Assembly: GCF_045310695.1 (NCBI RefSeq)
Contig: NZ_JBJIAA010000012.1
Location: 107,673 to 171,672 of the forward strand
Length of the DNA stretch: 64,000 nt
From: Clostridium_S neuense
GTDB taxonomy: Bacteria; Bacillota; Clostridia; Clostridiales; Clostridiaceae
Reading direction: 5' to 3'
Shown here: positions 1 to 8,005 of the stretch, in pieces
How the letters are laid out: every line of letters starts with the position of its first letter
Numbering within the stretch: the first letter of the stretch is position 1
Translations under genes and position numbers: made by a program
Notes under the pieces: model-generated
Told to the model about the DNA's origin: nothing
Databases searched by the model: none
What the model saw: only the letters and a program-made list of their open reading frames with translations

Positions 1-1299
1 TTAGAAATGGAAACACCTATGCTTACTAAAAGTACTCCAGAAGGTGCAAGAGATTATTTAGTTCCAAGTAGAAATTTTCAAGGAAAGTTTTATGCACTTC
101 CTCAATCTCCACAATTATTTAAGCAGCTCTTAATGGTATCTGGATATGATAAGTATTTTCAGATAGTAAAATGCTTTAGAGATGAAGATTTAAGAGCAAA
201 TAGACAGCCAGAATTTACTCAGGTTGATATGGAGCTTTCCTTCGTTGAAGAAGATGATGTAATTGCAGTAAATGAAGAGCTTATAAAAAAAGTATTTAAA
301 GAAATTGCAGGAGTTGATGTTAAACTTCCTATAGAGAGAATGCCATGGAAGATTGCTATGGAAAAATACGGCTCGGATAAACCGGATTTAAGATTTGGTA
401 TGGAAATAAATGATATAACAAAAGCAGTTGAAGGTTGTGACTTTAAAGTATTTAAATCTGCAATAGAAGCAGGTGGAAGTGTTAGAGCAATTAAAGTTCC
501 AAACTGTGCTGATATGGGTAGAAAGCAAATAGATAAGCTTGGAGAATTTGTAAAGACTTATAAGGCAAAGGGACTTGCGTGGATAGCTTACAAAGAAAAT
601 GAAATAAAGTCACCTATAGCAAAATTCTTAAAGGAAGAAGAGTTAGCTGCTGTATTAAAATCAGTAGATGCTAAGGTTGGAGATTTAATTTTAATTGTTG
701 CAGATAAAAATTCAGTAGTTCTTCAGGCACTAGGTGCACTTAGACTTCACATGTGCAAAGAACTTGATTTATTGAAGGATAACAAGGAATTTAGATTCGT
801 ATGGGTTACAGAATTTCCACTATTATCTTATAATGAAGAAGAAGGAAGATTTCAAGCTGAGCATCATCCATTTACTATGCCTATGGATGAAGATATTCAG
901 TATCTTGAAAGTGATCCTGGAAGAGTTAGAGCTAAAGCTTATGACATAGTTTTAAATGGAGAAGAACTTGGCGGAGGAAGTGTAAGAATACACGATACTG
1001 CACTTCAAGAAAGAATGTTTAAGGTTCTTGGTTTTACAAAAGAAAGTGCATGGGAAAGATTTGGGTTCCTTCTTGAAGCCTTTAAATTTGGACCACCACC
1101 ACATGCAGGTTTAGCGTATGGTTTTGACAGAATGATAATGTTCCTTGCTGGAACTGAGAATATAAAAGATGTAATAACCTTCCCTAAAAATCAAAATGCA
1201 TATTGTCCATTAACCGAAGCACCAAATGTTGTAGATGAAAAGCAGCTTTGTGAACTTGGAATTGGCATAACTAAAGAGGAAGAAAAAGAAGAACAGTAG
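1..1299 (+). CDS. aspS: Aspartyl-tRNA synthetase, 5'-truncated by window edge
   Basis: This enzyme charges tRNA-Asp with aspartate in the cytoplasm. The reading frame is open to base 1, so about 160 N-terminal residues (the OB-fold anticodon-binding domain) lie outside the window; a bacterial AspRS is about 590 residues and 432 codons are visible. Class II synthetase motifs are present: motif 1 at the start (ETPMLTKSTPEGARDY), motif 2 (FRDEDLRANRQPEFTQVD) and motif 3 near the C-terminus (GLAYGFDRMIMFLAG). The GAD insertion domain characteristic of bacterial AspRS lies between motifs 2 and 3. No clear terminator follows; a palindromic repeat begins 43 bases downstream. Whether it charges only tRNA-Asp or also tRNA-Asn cannot be decided here. 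Confidence 0.97.
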   Translation, partial: LEMETPMLTKSTPEGARDYLVPSRNFQGKFYALPQSPQLFKQLLMVSGYDKYFQIVKCFRDEDLRANRQPEFTQVDMELSFVEEDDVIAVNEELIKKVFKEIAGVDVKLPIERMPWKIAMEKYGSDKPDLRFGMEINDITKAVEGCDFKVFKSAIEAGGSVRAIKVPNCADMGRKQIDKLGEFVKTYKAKGLAWIAYKENEIKSPIAKFLKEEELAAVLKSVDAKVGDLILIVADKNSVVLQALGALRLHMCKELDLLKDNKEFRFVWVTEFPLLSYNEEEGRFQAEHHPFTMPMDEDIQYLESDPGRVRAKAYDIVLNGEELGGGSVRIHDTALQERMFKVLGFTKESAWERFGFLLEAFKFGPPPHAGLAYGFDRMIMFLAGTENIKDVITFPKNQNAYCPLTEAPNVVDEKQLCELGIGITKEEEKEEQ

Positions 1300-1342
1300 A
1301 AGTTTTATATTGATGTTATTAAAGTTTTACAAATAATATTTT

Positions 1343-1500
1343 TTAGTGCGCAATTCACAATGAACAGTAGTTTACAATTAATGAAGGTTTATCTTTTCTA
1401 CGTCAGATAAATCTATAACTTTAGAAAACATATTTAAAGATTTTTTATGGCGAAACGGAGAAAAATCAACATTAATTGTGCATTGTAAGTTGTGCACTGA
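1343..1500. repeat. Intergenic palindromic repeat, type A copy 1
   Basis: The ends are imperfect inverted repeats about 25 bases long: the start at 1343-1367 matches the reverse complement of 1476-1500 at roughly four of five positions. The right half carries AATTAATTGTG-like sequence also found in the copy at 4419-4550, and both copies share an internal TTTAAAGATTT...TGGCG block. There is no coding potential. It resembles a miniature inverted-repeat element or dispersed intergenic hairpin. Confidence 0.7.
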
Positions 1501-1533
1501 TTCTATAAATTATATTTTTGGAGAGTGAATCTT

Positions 1534-1821
1534 TTGGAAAGCAAAGAAGAAAAAAATAAAAAAGAGTTAATAACAAGACTTAGAAAAATTGAAGGACAGG
1601 TAAAAGGAATAGAAAAAATGATTGAAAATGATGCTTCTTGCAAGGATGTAGTAGTGCAGATTGCCGCTGTAAGAGCTGCTGTAAATAAAATAGGTGGTCT
1701 TATGCTTAAAAGTTATGCTAAAAATTGTGTGGCATATGATAATATATGTTTAATTGAAGACGATGACAGAGAAAAAAAGGTAGATGATCTTATTTCTACA
1801 CTTATGATGTTTGTAAAATAG
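1534..1821 (+). CDS. CsoR/FrmR-family (DUF156) transcriptional repressor
   Basis: This is a small all-helical repressor of about 95 residues. The family signature RLRKIEGQVKGIEKMI is followed by Cys36 and Cys65. In copper-sensing CsoR the third ligand is His61; here the residue four before Cys65 is Tyr61, so the classical C-H-C copper site is incomplete. A persulfide (CstR-like) or other thiol-based sensor is therefore as plausible as a copper sensor. I chose the TTG at 1534 because GGAGAG at 1520-1525 lies 8 bases upstream; a GTG at 1525 would overlap that site. No copper ATPase or sulfur gene is adjacent, so the target is unknown. It converges on the threonine/serine exporter gene with a gap of only 4 bases. 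Confidence 0.85.
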   Translation: MESKEEKNKKELITRLRKIEGQVKGIEKMIENDASCKDVVVQIAAVRAAVNKIGGLMLKSYAKNCVAYDNICLIEDDDREKKVDDLISTLMMFVK

Positions 1822-1825
1822 ATTA

Positions 1826-2263
1826 CTACCTTTTTAATAATATATTTCTTGATTTTATTAATTTTGTTACTGATGAAACAAAAACTATAGCAATAGCTAT
1901 GGAACCAGCAGACATGAGTGTTTGAAAACCCCAATGACCTGCTTTTTTTAGGTTTCCGCCTATAGTTTCATACATTGTATAGTACATTCCATTTCCAGGA
2001 ACTAAGGGTATTATTCCGCATAATATAAAAACAGTAACTGGATGCTTAAGTACTCTTGCCATTATCTCTGAATATATAGCTACAGTTATAGAGGCCCAAA
2101 ATAAGGCTGCAGTTACAGAATTATTATAACGAATTAGAATAAGGTATACAAACCAACCAAGTCCCCCGCCTATGGCTGAAAAAATCATTGATTTACCTTT
2201 TATATGGTATAATACAGCAAAAGCAAAAGACGCCACAGCTGCATAAATAGAATTTAATATCAT
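1826..2263 (-). CDS. Threonine/serine exporter, small subunit (ThrE_2/DUF3815)
   Basis: A membrane protein of about 145 residues with roughly four or five hydrophobic segments and the family-typical PLVPGNGMYYTMYE motif. Together with the protein encoded just upstream it corresponds to the two halves of ThrE, which in some bacteria are fused; the pair is predicted to export threonine or serine across the cytoplasmic membrane. The start ATG at 2263 overlaps the upstream stop codon (ATGA), which implies translational coupling, and a GGGGGA ribosome binding site precedes it. A longer frame to 2293 exists but lies inside the upstream gene. Substrate specificity is family inference. Confidence 0.85.
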   Translation of the reverse strand: MILNSIYAAVASFAFAVLYHIKGKSMIFSAIGGGLGWFVYLILIRYNNSVTAALFWASITVAIYSEIMARVLKHPVTVFILCGIIPLVPGNGMYYTMYETIGGNLKKAGHWGFQTLMSAGSIAIAIVFVSSVTKLIKSRNILLKR

Positions 2264-3033
2264 ATGTTTATTCCCCCAAAGAAAGTAATCCAAATTTTAA
2301 ATACAATACCAGTTCCGGCAGCAATTGCTACAGCAGTAAGAAAGGCTTCAAGACCACGTGCAACTCCAGAAACAAGATCACCAGCTATAGTATCTCTAAC
2401 AGCATTTGTAATAGAAAGCCCAGGAACTAGAAGCATTATAGAACCTATTATACTTTTATCAACGGAGTTTATTAATCCTAGTTTGTAAAAAATTAAGGCT
2501 ACTAATGCTGCAATAGAACCACCTATAATATTAACAAAAAAATCATTTAGGTTTATTTTTGAAAAAATTGTTGAAACACTTTTTATCAAAAAACCTGTAA
2601 CTAATGCCACAAAAGAATCATTTAAGCCTCCACCAAAGAGAAGAGTGAAAAATGCCGCCCCTATTCCAGCAAAAAAAACCATTATACAGCTTGAATAGCT
2701 TTCACTACCTTCGATAGCCTTTAGCTCTTTTTCAACATCATCTATGGATAATTTATTCTTTTGTATTGTTCTTGATAAATCATTTATTTTAGATATTTTT
2801 TCTAAATTTACAGTTCTATTTTGAACTCTTCTTACAGCAGAAACTATTTCACCATTATTACATGTAATTGAGAGCATTATACCTGTAGGTGTTACAAAGC
2901 TATCTGCATCTTTTATATTAAAGGCTGTACAAATTTTTACCATGGTTTCTTCAACTCTATAGGTTTCAGCACCATTTTGAAGTATTATTTTACCAGCATG
3001 TGCTGCTAGATTTAAAACTTTATTTTCTTGCAT
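2260..3033 (-). CDS. Threonine/serine exporter, large subunit (ThrE/DUF1212)
   Basis: About 257 residues. The N-terminal half is soluble and begins with the family motif (A-HAGKIILQNGAETYRVEETM), followed by about five hydrophobic segments that include LLVPGLSITNAVRDTIAGD. This is the ThrE_1 half of the threonine/serine exporter, acting with the overlapping ThrE_2 gene. I prefer the ATG at 3033, with AAAGGT upstream, to the ATG at 3072, which has no ribosome binding site and overlaps a TATAAT hexamer read on this strand. The gene diverges from glyA, which makes serine/glycine, so amino-acid export and serine metabolism share one intergenic region. Confidence 0.85.
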   Translation of the reverse strand: MQENKVLNLAAHAGKIILQNGAETYRVEETMVKICTAFNIKDADSFVTPTGIMLSITCNNGEIVSAVRRVQNRTVNLEKISKINDLSRTIQKNKLSIDDVEKELKAIEGSESYSSCIMVFFAGIGAAFFTLLFGGGLNDSFVALVTGFLIKSVSTIFSKINLNDFFVNIIGGSIAALVALIFYKLGLINSVDKSIIGSIMLLVPGLSITNAVRDTIAGDLVSGVARGLEAFLTAVAIAAGTGIVFKIWITFFGGINI

Positions 3034-3090
3034 AAGTATCCGTACCTTTCTAAAGACAAGTTCAGAAATCATTATAACATAAACTTTTAT

Positions 3091-3119
3091 TTGAATTCCA
3101 TAATATTTTGTTATATAAT
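3091..3119 (+). promoter_or_regulatory. Sigma-A promoter of glyA
   Basis: TTGAAT at 3091-3096 and TATAAT at 3114-3119 are separated by 17 bases, close to the vegetative consensus. The leader to the glyA start is about 50 bases. Confidence 0.75.
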
Positions 3120-3177
3120 TTACACATAATTAAAGTTACACTAAATCATTAAATTATAGAACCAGGGGGCTTACAAA

Positions 3178-4413
3178 ATGGATTTTGAAAACATAAAAAA
3201 CGAAGATTCTGAAGTTTATTCAATAATAAATGAAGAACATAAAAGACAGGAAGATAATATAGAGCTTATAGCATCAGAGAATTTTACAAGTAAAGCAGTT
3301 ATGGAAGCAATGGGGTCATATCTTACAAATAAGTATGCAGAAGGGTATCCAGGAAAAAGATATTATGGTGGATGCTATGTTGTAGATAAAGTTGAAGAGC
3401 TTGCAAAGGACAGACTTAAAAAACTTTTTGGTGCGGAACATGTTAATGTTCAACCTCATTCCGGTTCACAGGCAAATATGGGAGTTTATTTTGCTATGTT
3501 AAACCCAGGAGATACTATAATGGGAATGGATTTAAGCCACGGCGGTCATTTGACACATGGAAGTCCTGTTAATTTTTCTGGAAAGCTTTTTAATGTAGTT
3601 TCATACGGAGTTAATAAAGAAACTGAACAAATCGACTATGAAGAATTGAGAAAAAAAGCAATTGAATGTAAACCTAAAATTATAGTTGCAGGTGCAAGTG
3701 CATATCCAAGGGTTATTGATTTTGCAAAATTTAGAGAAGTATGTGATGAAGTTGGAGCTTATCTAATGGTTGATATGGCTCATATCGCTGGAATTGTAGC
3801 GGCAGGGCTTCACCCATCACCAGTTCCATATGCAGACTTTGTTACAACAACTACACATAAAACTTTAAGAGGTCCTAGAGGAGGAGCAATACTTTGTAAG
3901 GAGAAGTATGCTAAGGCTATTGATAAGGCTATTTTCCCAGGAATGCAGGGTGGACCTTTAATGCACATAATTGCGGCTAAAGCAGTGTGCTTTGGTGAAG
4001 CTTTAAAAGATGACTTTAAGGATTATTCAAAGCAGATAGTGCAGAATGCTAAAGTTCTTGCAGATGAACTTACAAAGTATGGTTTTAGATTGGTTTCAGG
4101 TGGTACAGATAATCATCTTATACTCGTAGATTTAACTAATAAGGATATTACGGGAAAAGATGCAGAGCATTTACTTGATTCAATCGGAATTACTGCAAAT
4201 AAAAATACAATACCTTTTGAAACAAAAAGCCCTTTTGTAACAAGTGGAATAAGAATAGGAACTCCAGCTGTTACAACAAGAGGATTTAAAGAAGAAGAGA
4301 TGAAGCAAATAGCTTATTTTATAAATTATGCTATTGATAATAGAGATAAGGACTTAAGTGACTTAAGAAATAAAGTTACAGAACTTTGCAGAAAATTTCC
4401 TATATACAAGTAA
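3178..4413 (+). CDS. glyA: Serine hydroxymethyltransferase
   Basis: This PLP enzyme interconverts serine plus tetrahydrofolate with glycine plus methylene-tetrahydrofolate in the cytoplasm. It is the main source of one-carbon units and glycine. The 411-residue length is typical. The PLP lysine lies in TTTTHKTLRGPRGG (Lys228). The N-terminal ELIASENFTS and YAEGYPGKRYYGGC motifs are family signatures. AGGGGGC precedes the ATG by 7 bases, and a good sigma-A promoter lies upstream. No riboswitch fold is evident in the short leader. A palindromic repeat begins 6 bases after the stop and probably doubles as the transcript end. Confidence 0.98.
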   Translation: MDFENIKNEDSEVYSIINEEHKRQEDNIELIASENFTSKAVMEAMGSYLTNKYAEGYPGKRYYGGCYVVDKVEELAKDRLKKLFGAEHVNVQPHSGSQANMGVYFAMLNPGDTIMGMDLSHGGHLTHGSPVNFSGKLFNVVSYGVNKETEQIDYEELRKKAIECKPKIIVAGASAYPRVIDFAKFREVCDEVGAYLMVDMAHIAGIVAAGLHPSPVPYADFVTTTTHKTLRGPRGGAILCKEKYAKAIDKAIFPGMQGGPLMHIIAAKAVCFGEALKDDFKDYSKQIVQNAKVLADELTKYGFRLVSGGTDNHLILVDLTNKDITGKDAEHLLDSIGITANKNTIPFETKSPFVTSGIRIGTPAVTTRGFKEEEMKQIAYFINYAIDNRDKDLSDLRNKVTELCRKFPIYK

Positions 4414-4418
4414 AAAAT

Positions 4419-4550
4419 AATTCACAGTTCACAATTCAAAGTATACGGTTATGGATAATTTTTGCTTACATAGAAAATTTAAAGATTTGTTTGGCGTAAG
4501 GAAATAAATCTACACTAATTGTGAACTGTGAATTGTGTATTGTTAACTGA
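4419..4550. repeat. Intergenic palindromic repeat, type A copy 2
   Basis: A perfect 18-base inverted repeat lies at 4419-4436 and 4517-4534 (AATTCACAGTTCACAATT and its complement). The interior shares a TTTAAAGATTT...TGGCG block and the right-end AATTGTG sequence with the copy at 1343-1500. It fills the gap between glyA and addB and could form a hairpin that ends glyA transcription. Confidence 0.75.
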
Positions 4551-4567
4551 TAAGGGGTGTGTTGCTC

Positions 4568-7500
4568 ATGAGCTTGAGATTTATCTATGGAAGAGCCGGC
4601 AGTGGCAAAAGCCAGTTTTGTATAGAAAATATGAATAAGAAAGTAAAGGATGGAGGCAATATGCCTCTTATTTTCATTGTACCGGAACAATTCTCGTTTC
4701 AATCTGAAAAAAATATATTAAATGTTATAGGTGAAAAAGCAGCTCTTAGAGTAAAAGTACTCAGTTTTAAAAGATTAGCTTATAAAGTGTTTAGTGAAAT
4801 TGGAGGAGTAACTAGAAGTCATTTAAATTCTGCAGGAAGAAATATGCTTATATATCACATAATGGATAAGTATAAGGAAGAACTTAAAACCTTTAGTGCT
4901 GCAGCTCGAAAACAAGGCTTTGTAGATACTGTAGCAGAAAGCATAAGTGAATTTAAAAAATATGAAGTTACCCCGGATATCTTAGTGAATGTAATAAATA
5001 AAATAGAAAATGAAGAGCTTAAAAATAAATTATATGACTTAAGCCTTATTTATAGAGAATTTAATAATCTTATGGAAAAAAATTATATTGATCCAGACGA
5101 TGATCTTACAGTATTGAGAGAAAAAATTGATTACACAACTGCCTTTAATGGAGCTGAAGTATGGATAGATGAGTTTTCAAGTTTTACTCCTCAACAATAT
5201 AGCATAATAGAAAAGCTTATGAAAAAATGCTCTAGAGTAAATATTACTTTGTGTATGGATGGAGAAAGAAAGTTTACGGGAGCAGATATTTTTTCGGTAA
5301 CAGAAAGCACAGAAAATAAAATACTTAAAATAGCTGCTGAAAATAATATAAAACTTGAAAAACCAGTATTTCTTAATAAAAAGCCTTTTCCTAGGTTTAG
5401 TGAAAATAAAGAACTGGCATTTATTGAAAACAATTTATATGCTTTTCCATATGAAATATTTAAAGAAAAAACATCTAATATAAAGATATATAATTCGGCC
5501 AATAGTTTTTCTGAGATAGAAGGTGTTGCAAGGGAGATAATATCGCTTTGTAGGGACAAAGATTATAGATTAAATGATATAGCTGTAGTGGCAGGAAATC
5601 TTGAAAGCTATGAAAAGGTAGTTTCTGTTATTTTTAAAGAATATGGAATACCATATTTTATGGACCAAAAAAGAAGCATAGAAGATAATAATCTTGTAGT
5701 TTTAGTGAATTCAATAATGGAAGTGTTTGTTAAAAACTGGTCTTACGAAGCAGTATTTAGATATCTTAAATCTGGCTTTTCAAATATAGAAGCAGAAGAC
5801 ATAGATTTAATAGAAAATTATGTTCTTGCAGCAGGAATAAAAGGCAGAAAAAAATGGGTTCTTATGGATAGCTGGGATTATAATATTTATGATAATGATT
5901 TTGAAAGAGAATGTTCCGAAGAGACTCAGCAGAAATTAATTAGAATTAATGATATAAGAAAAAAAATAATTGAACCCTTTAAAAATTTTAGAGAAAAAAT
6001 AGTGAGAAGAAATACTGCAGCTGAAATATGCACTGCTTTATTTGAGTTTTTAAATGAGATAGATGCTCCAGAAAAGGTTGAAAAGCTTATAGGTGAGTTT
6101 AAAGAAGAGGGAAAGCAAGTACTTGCTAATATATACAGTCAAATTTGGAATGTAATAATGGAACTCATGAATCAGATTGTAGAAGTAATGGGAGATGAAA
6201 AGGTAAATCTTGATAAGTTTTCAAAAATACTTTTAATGGGTTTTAAAGAGCATGAAATGGGGTTAATACCTTCCTCACTTGATCAGGTTATAGTTGGAAG
6301 TGTAAGTCGTTTAAAAAGTCATTGCATTAAAAATTTGTTTATAGTTGGTGTAAATGATGGGATTTTTCCATCAGCAGGACTTGAGGAAGGCATACTCTCG
6401 GATAATGATAGAAATTTACTTTTAGAAAAAGGTGTTGAACTTGCAAAGGATACAAAAACAAGGGCTTTTGAAGAGCAATTTTTAGTATATACAACACTTA
6501 CTAATTGTTCTGATAATTTAATTGTAAGTTATCCAATGTCAGATATTGAAGGGAAATCTTTAAGACCATCAATAATAATAAATAGATTAAAAACCTTGTT
6601 CCCGCTAATGAATGTACAAAGTGATATTATAAAAAGTGAAGATGACGAAGAAAATGTAAACTTAATTTCCTCACAAATACCAACCTTTAATGAAATGGTA
6701 TTTGCTTTTAGAAAAAGCATTGATGATAATTATAGAAGTGAGCTTTGGAGAGATGTGTATAGATATTATTCTAAAGATGAAAAGTGGGCTAATATATCTG
6801 AAAATATTTTATCTGGAATGTTTTATACAAATCAAGTTGATTCAATAAGCAAAGAGAAAGCCGAAAAGCTTTATGGAACAAATCCTAAAATGAGTGTATC
6901 TAGATTTGAGAAATATATTGCATGTCCTTTTGCTTATTATGTTCAATATGGGTTAAAGCTCAAGGAAAGAAAAATGTTTAATTTAACAGCACCAGATATT
7001 GGTTCTTTTATGCATAAGGTAATAGATGAGTTCTGTGTTGAAATAAAGAAAAACGATATAAAGTGGCAAGATGTGGATGAAAAAATTAGGGAAAGAATTA
7101 TATCAGATATCGTTGCTAGGGAAATAGGAAATAATGATAACTCTATATTTAATAGCTCTCCTAAAAATGCTTATTTTACAGGGAGAATAAAAAGAGTTCT
7201 GTTAAAAACTTCTGAAATTGTTACAGAGCATTTTAAGAGAGGAAATTTTGCACCAGTTGGTTATGAAGTTTCTTTTGAAAACGGAGGTAATTATCCGCCA
7301 ATAATAGTGGAAATTGACGGTGGAAGAAAAGTGGTTTTAACAGGTAGAATTGATAGAATAGATATGCTTGAGAAGGATGGCAAAACCTATATAAGAATTA
7401 TTGACTATAAGTCTGGAAATAAAATATTTAAATTATCAGATGTATATTATGGTCTTGAAATTCAACTTTTATTGTATTTGGATGCAATAATGGAGAATGA

Positions 7501-8005
7501 GGGTGAAAATATATTTCCAGCGGGTGCACTTTATCTCAAGATGGATAATCCTGTTGTAAAGAATAAAAAGGATATGACAGATGAAGAGATAAGAGAAGAA
7601 ATATTAAAAAGTTTTAAAATGAAGGGACTTTTACTTTCTGATCCAGATATAATAAAAGAAATGGATAAGGAAATGGAAGGAAGTTCTGTAATTATACCAG
7701 CTTCCATAAAAAAGGATGGAAATCTTGGAAAATCTTCAGCTATTAGTAGCAGCCAGTTTGAGCTTTTAATAAGTCATGTAAGAAATGTAATAATGGAAAA
7801 CTGCAATAAGCTTATAGATGGGAATATAAAAATAAATCCTTATAAAAAGAAGGAAAATACTCCTTGTGAATATTGTATATATTCTTCAATTTGCAGGTTT
7901 GATATGGAGTTTGAAGACAACAATTATAGATATATAGATGATAAGAAGGATGATGAGGTTTGGAAGCTTATTGAAAGTGAAAAAGGAGAGGAGGAAAATG
8001 AGTAA
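4568..8005 (+). CDS. addB: ATP-dependent helicase/nuclease subunit B
   Basis: AddB is one half of the AddAB complex, which resects double-strand DNA ends up to a Chi-like sequence to prepare for RecA recombination. At 1145 residues it matches family length. A Walker A motif (GRAGSGKS, residues 8-15) sits at the N-terminus. A RecB-type nuclease motif (IIDYKSGNK) is near residue 943. Four cysteines of the predicted iron-sulfur cluster are present: one in IACPFAYY near residue 787 and three in CEYCIYSSIC near 1099-1108. The ATG at 4568 follows AAGGGGTG by 8 bases; a GTG at 4559 overlaps that site. The gene overlaps addA by 8 bases (7998-8005), so the two are translationally coupled. Confidence 0.96.
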   Translation: MSLRFIYGRAGSGKSQFCIENMNKKVKDGGNMPLIFIVPEQFSFQSEKNILNVIGEKAALRVKVLSFKRLAYKVFSEIGGVTRSHLNSAGRNMLIYHIMDKYKEELKTFSAAARKQGFVDTVAESISEFKKYEVTPDILVNVINKIENEELKNKLYDLSLIYREFNNLMEKNYIDPDDDLTVLREKIDYTTAFNGAEVWIDEFSSFTPQQYSIIEKLMKKCSRVNITLCMDGERKFTGADIFSVTESTENKILKIAAENNIKLEKPVFLNKKPFPRFSENKELAFIENNLYAFPYEIFKEKTSNIKIYNSANSFSEIEGVAREIISLCRDKDYRLNDIAVVAGNLESYEKVVSVIFKEYGIPYFMDQKRSIEDNNLVVLVNSIMEVFVKNWSYEAVFRYLKSGFSNIEAEDIDLIENYVLAAGIKGRKKWVLMDSWDYNIYDNDFERECSEETQQKLIRINDIRKKIIEPFKNFREKIVRRNTAAEICTALFEFLNEIDAPEKVEKLIGEFKEEGKQVLANIYSQIWNVIMELMNQIVEVMGDEKVNLDKFSKILLMGFKEHEMGLIPSSLDQVIVGSVSRLKSHCIKNLFIVGVNDGIFPSAGLEEGILSDNDRNLLLEKGVELAKDTKTRAFEEQFLVYTTLTNCSDNLIVSYPMSDIEGKSLRPSIIINRLKTLFPLMNVQSDIIKSEDDEENVNLISSQIPTFNEMVFAFRKSIDDNYRSELWRDVYRYYSKDEKWANISENILSGMFYTNQVDSISKEKAEKLYGTNPKMSVSRFEKYIACPFAYYVQYGLKLKERKMFNLTAPDIGSFMHKVIDEFCVEIKKNDIKWQDVDEKIRERIISDIVAREIGNNDNSIFNSSPKNAYFTGRIKRVLLKTSEIVTEHFKRGNFAPVGYEVSFENGGNYPPIIVEIDGGRKVVLTGRIDRIDMLEKDGKTYIRIIDYKSGNKIFKLSDVYYGLEIQLLLYLDAIMENEGENIFPAGALYLKMDNPVVKNKKDMTDEEIREEILKSFKMKGLLLSDPDIIKEMDKEMEGSSVIIPASIKKDGNLGKSSAISSSQFELLISHVRNVIMENCNKLIDGNIKINPYKKKENTPCEYCIYSSICRFDMEFEDNNYRYIDDKKDDEVWKLIESEKGEEENE

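Noticed and set aside
5191..5559. 122-codon minus-strand frame inside addB
   Set aside because: Shadow of addB; hydrophobic low-complexity translation and no start signal.
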